A stretch of 64,000 nt of DNA from Archaeoglobaceae archaeon. Lineage in GTDB: Archaea > Halobacteriota > Archaeoglobi > Archaeoglobales > Archaeoglobaceae. The notes below the pieces were generated by a model. The model was not told where the DNA came from. It saw only the letters and a program-made list of their open reading frames with translations, and did no database searches. The stretch spans positions 1 through 64,000 of the forward strand of contig JANXDX010000020.1 of assembly GCA_025058735.1 (NCBI GenBank), given 5' to 3'. The position numbers and the translations under genes are program-made. Positions 63,325-64,000 of this stretch are shown one piece after another. Each line of letters starts with the position of its first letter. The first letter of the stretch is position 1.

Positions 63325-63871
63325 TTACTTTTTTAGATGTTTGTAAGCAACCGTAAGCGCAACTCCAGTGTAAGTTGTTATTACCAAGATGATGAAGCAG
63401 ATCCCATCAGTCCAAGGATAAATCTTACGGGAAAAGAAGAACTATCAAGAACAAAATCACACTTCCCAAGTTAGACCTTACGATTTATACTCCTCACTTT
63501 CTACAGCATCTGCATTTTCGATTATCACGTTTATAGTAAAAGCAACGAAAAGAAGTCATTTAAGGCTGGAAACAAAATCAATCCTAATAGTTCCTAAATA
63601 TCAATACTGCAGCTACAGAGAGGTTACCTACCTTTCCAACTGCAGCACTAATTTAGTATGATGTTCGTCGTGTGAACTAAAGTTACTTACGAAGACTAGA
63701 AGTGCTGCTGCTAAAGACAAAAGTAAAATCGTAGGTTGAGCTAAGTAAAGAGTTACTTCTAAACCTAGAGTAGCAAATATCAGGCTAAAAGCAAATGGTA
63801 TGTTAGAATGAAGATGGATTTTCTCTTATTATGTTAGCAGATTTTTTCAAAATTGCTCCAACTTCTAGCAT
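63325..63871 (-). pseudogene. Remnant of a multi-helix archaeal membrane protein
   Basis: No intact ORF exists, but successive minus-strand pieces make a coherent membrane protein: MLEVGAILKKSANIIRENPS from ATG 63871, then after a frame change NIPFAFSLIFATLGLEV and LLLSLAAALLVFVSNF, then SAAVGKVGNLSVAAVLIF, VAFTINVIIENADAVES, LGSVILFLIVLLFPV, and finally ICFIILVITTYTGVALTV with AYKHLKK and a stop at 63325. At least four frameshifts and several stops break it. The pattern (amphipathic start, about five helices, basic tail) matches uncharacterised archaeal membrane protein families. Confidence 0.65.
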
Positions 63872-63988
63872 TTTTAGTTGTCGATGAACTGTAAATTACT
63901 TTTATAGACAAAAACCTTAAAATCTGTTGCAAAAGCTTTCCCACATTCATTAAAAGTTTTATCTTGAGTGTAAGAGGGAGTGGTATCG

Positions 63989-64000
63989 ATGGAGTACTAT
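63989..64000 (+). CDS. First codons of a gene cut by the window edge
   Basis: ATG GAG TAC TAT at the very end, preceded by GAGGGAGTGG, a reasonable ribosome site, and by TTTTATC near 63958. Only four codons are visible, so nothing can be said about the product. Confidence 0.35.

Noticed and set aside
1-64000. CRISPR arrays and intact insertion sequences
   Set aside because: No regularly spaced repeats, transposase motifs or paired terminal repeats were found on reading the window.

Overview
The window is a euryarchaeal chromosome segment, most likely from the order Archaeoglobales. Archaeal markers are SRP54, ABCE1, ribosomal protein S8e, the HerA-Mre11-Rad50-NurA cluster, an S-layer-type secreted protein and TATA boxes about 25 bases upstream of leaderless starts. 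The Archaeoglobales guess rests on a class II HMG-CoA reductase, an LDH-type malate dehydrogenase, many acyl-CoA genes and a methylmalonyl-CoA cluster together. By eye the DNA is roughly two thirds A+T. Genes inside operons often have Shine-Dalgarno cores of the type GGTGAT.

Layout. 1-3.6 kb: a sequon-rich secreted protein (cut by the window edge) and three overlapping genes for membrane-anchored proteins, two with a possible PIN-like tail. 3.7-7.2 kb: PEP synthase, a DUF2148 iron-sulfur protein, a CBS protein and a small zinc protein. 7.2-16.3 kb: housekeeping and membrane genes (RNase HII, SRP54, UPF0182, PRPP synthetase, slipin, TraB, site-2 protease, acylphosphatase-like). 16.5-24.3 kb: HMG-CoA reductase followed by herA-mre11-rad50-nurA. 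24.4-29.1 kb: S8e, ABCE1, tRNA-Arg(UCU) and methionyl-tRNA synthetase.

29.1-37.8 kb: a compact eight-gene operon with both methylmalonyl-CoA mutase subunits, the epimerase, 12S-like and 5S-like carboxyltransferases, a biotin carrier, an unlisted 41-residue protein and an ACT regulator. An acetyl/propionyl-CoA synthetase lies upstream. With malate dehydrogenase (41.5 kb) and PEP synthase this would link propionyl-CoA, succinyl-CoA, oxaloacetate, pyruvate and PEP. No biotin carboxylase is seen, so a methylmalonyl-CoA:pyruvate transcarboxylase is a real possibility.

37.8-41.2 kb: a divergent SAH-hydrolase-like protein, a cyclic-nucleotide/CBS/DUF294 signalling protein and a DEDDh exonuclease. 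42.5-57.5 kb: an acyl-CoA island with two family III CoA-transferases, acetoacetyl-CoA synthetase, an aryl/acyl-CoA ligase, an operon of two atypical thiolases, two DUF35 proteins, an acyl-CoA dehydrogenase and a crotonase, and an overlapping trio of crotonase-like, CCG iron-sulfur and deacetylase-fold proteins. It resembles beta-oxidation modules used for benzylsuccinate-type or other unusual acids, but the substrate cannot be read from sequence.

57.5-64 kb: a two-gene sodium:solute symporter, a decayed ORF, DUF2103, a GTP cyclohydrolase II fused to a degenerate RibB domain behind a palindromic candidate operator, a CoA-disulfide-reductase-type flavoprotein, a membrane-protein pseudogene and the first codons of another gene. 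No CRISPR array, rRNA or intact insertion sequence was seen.
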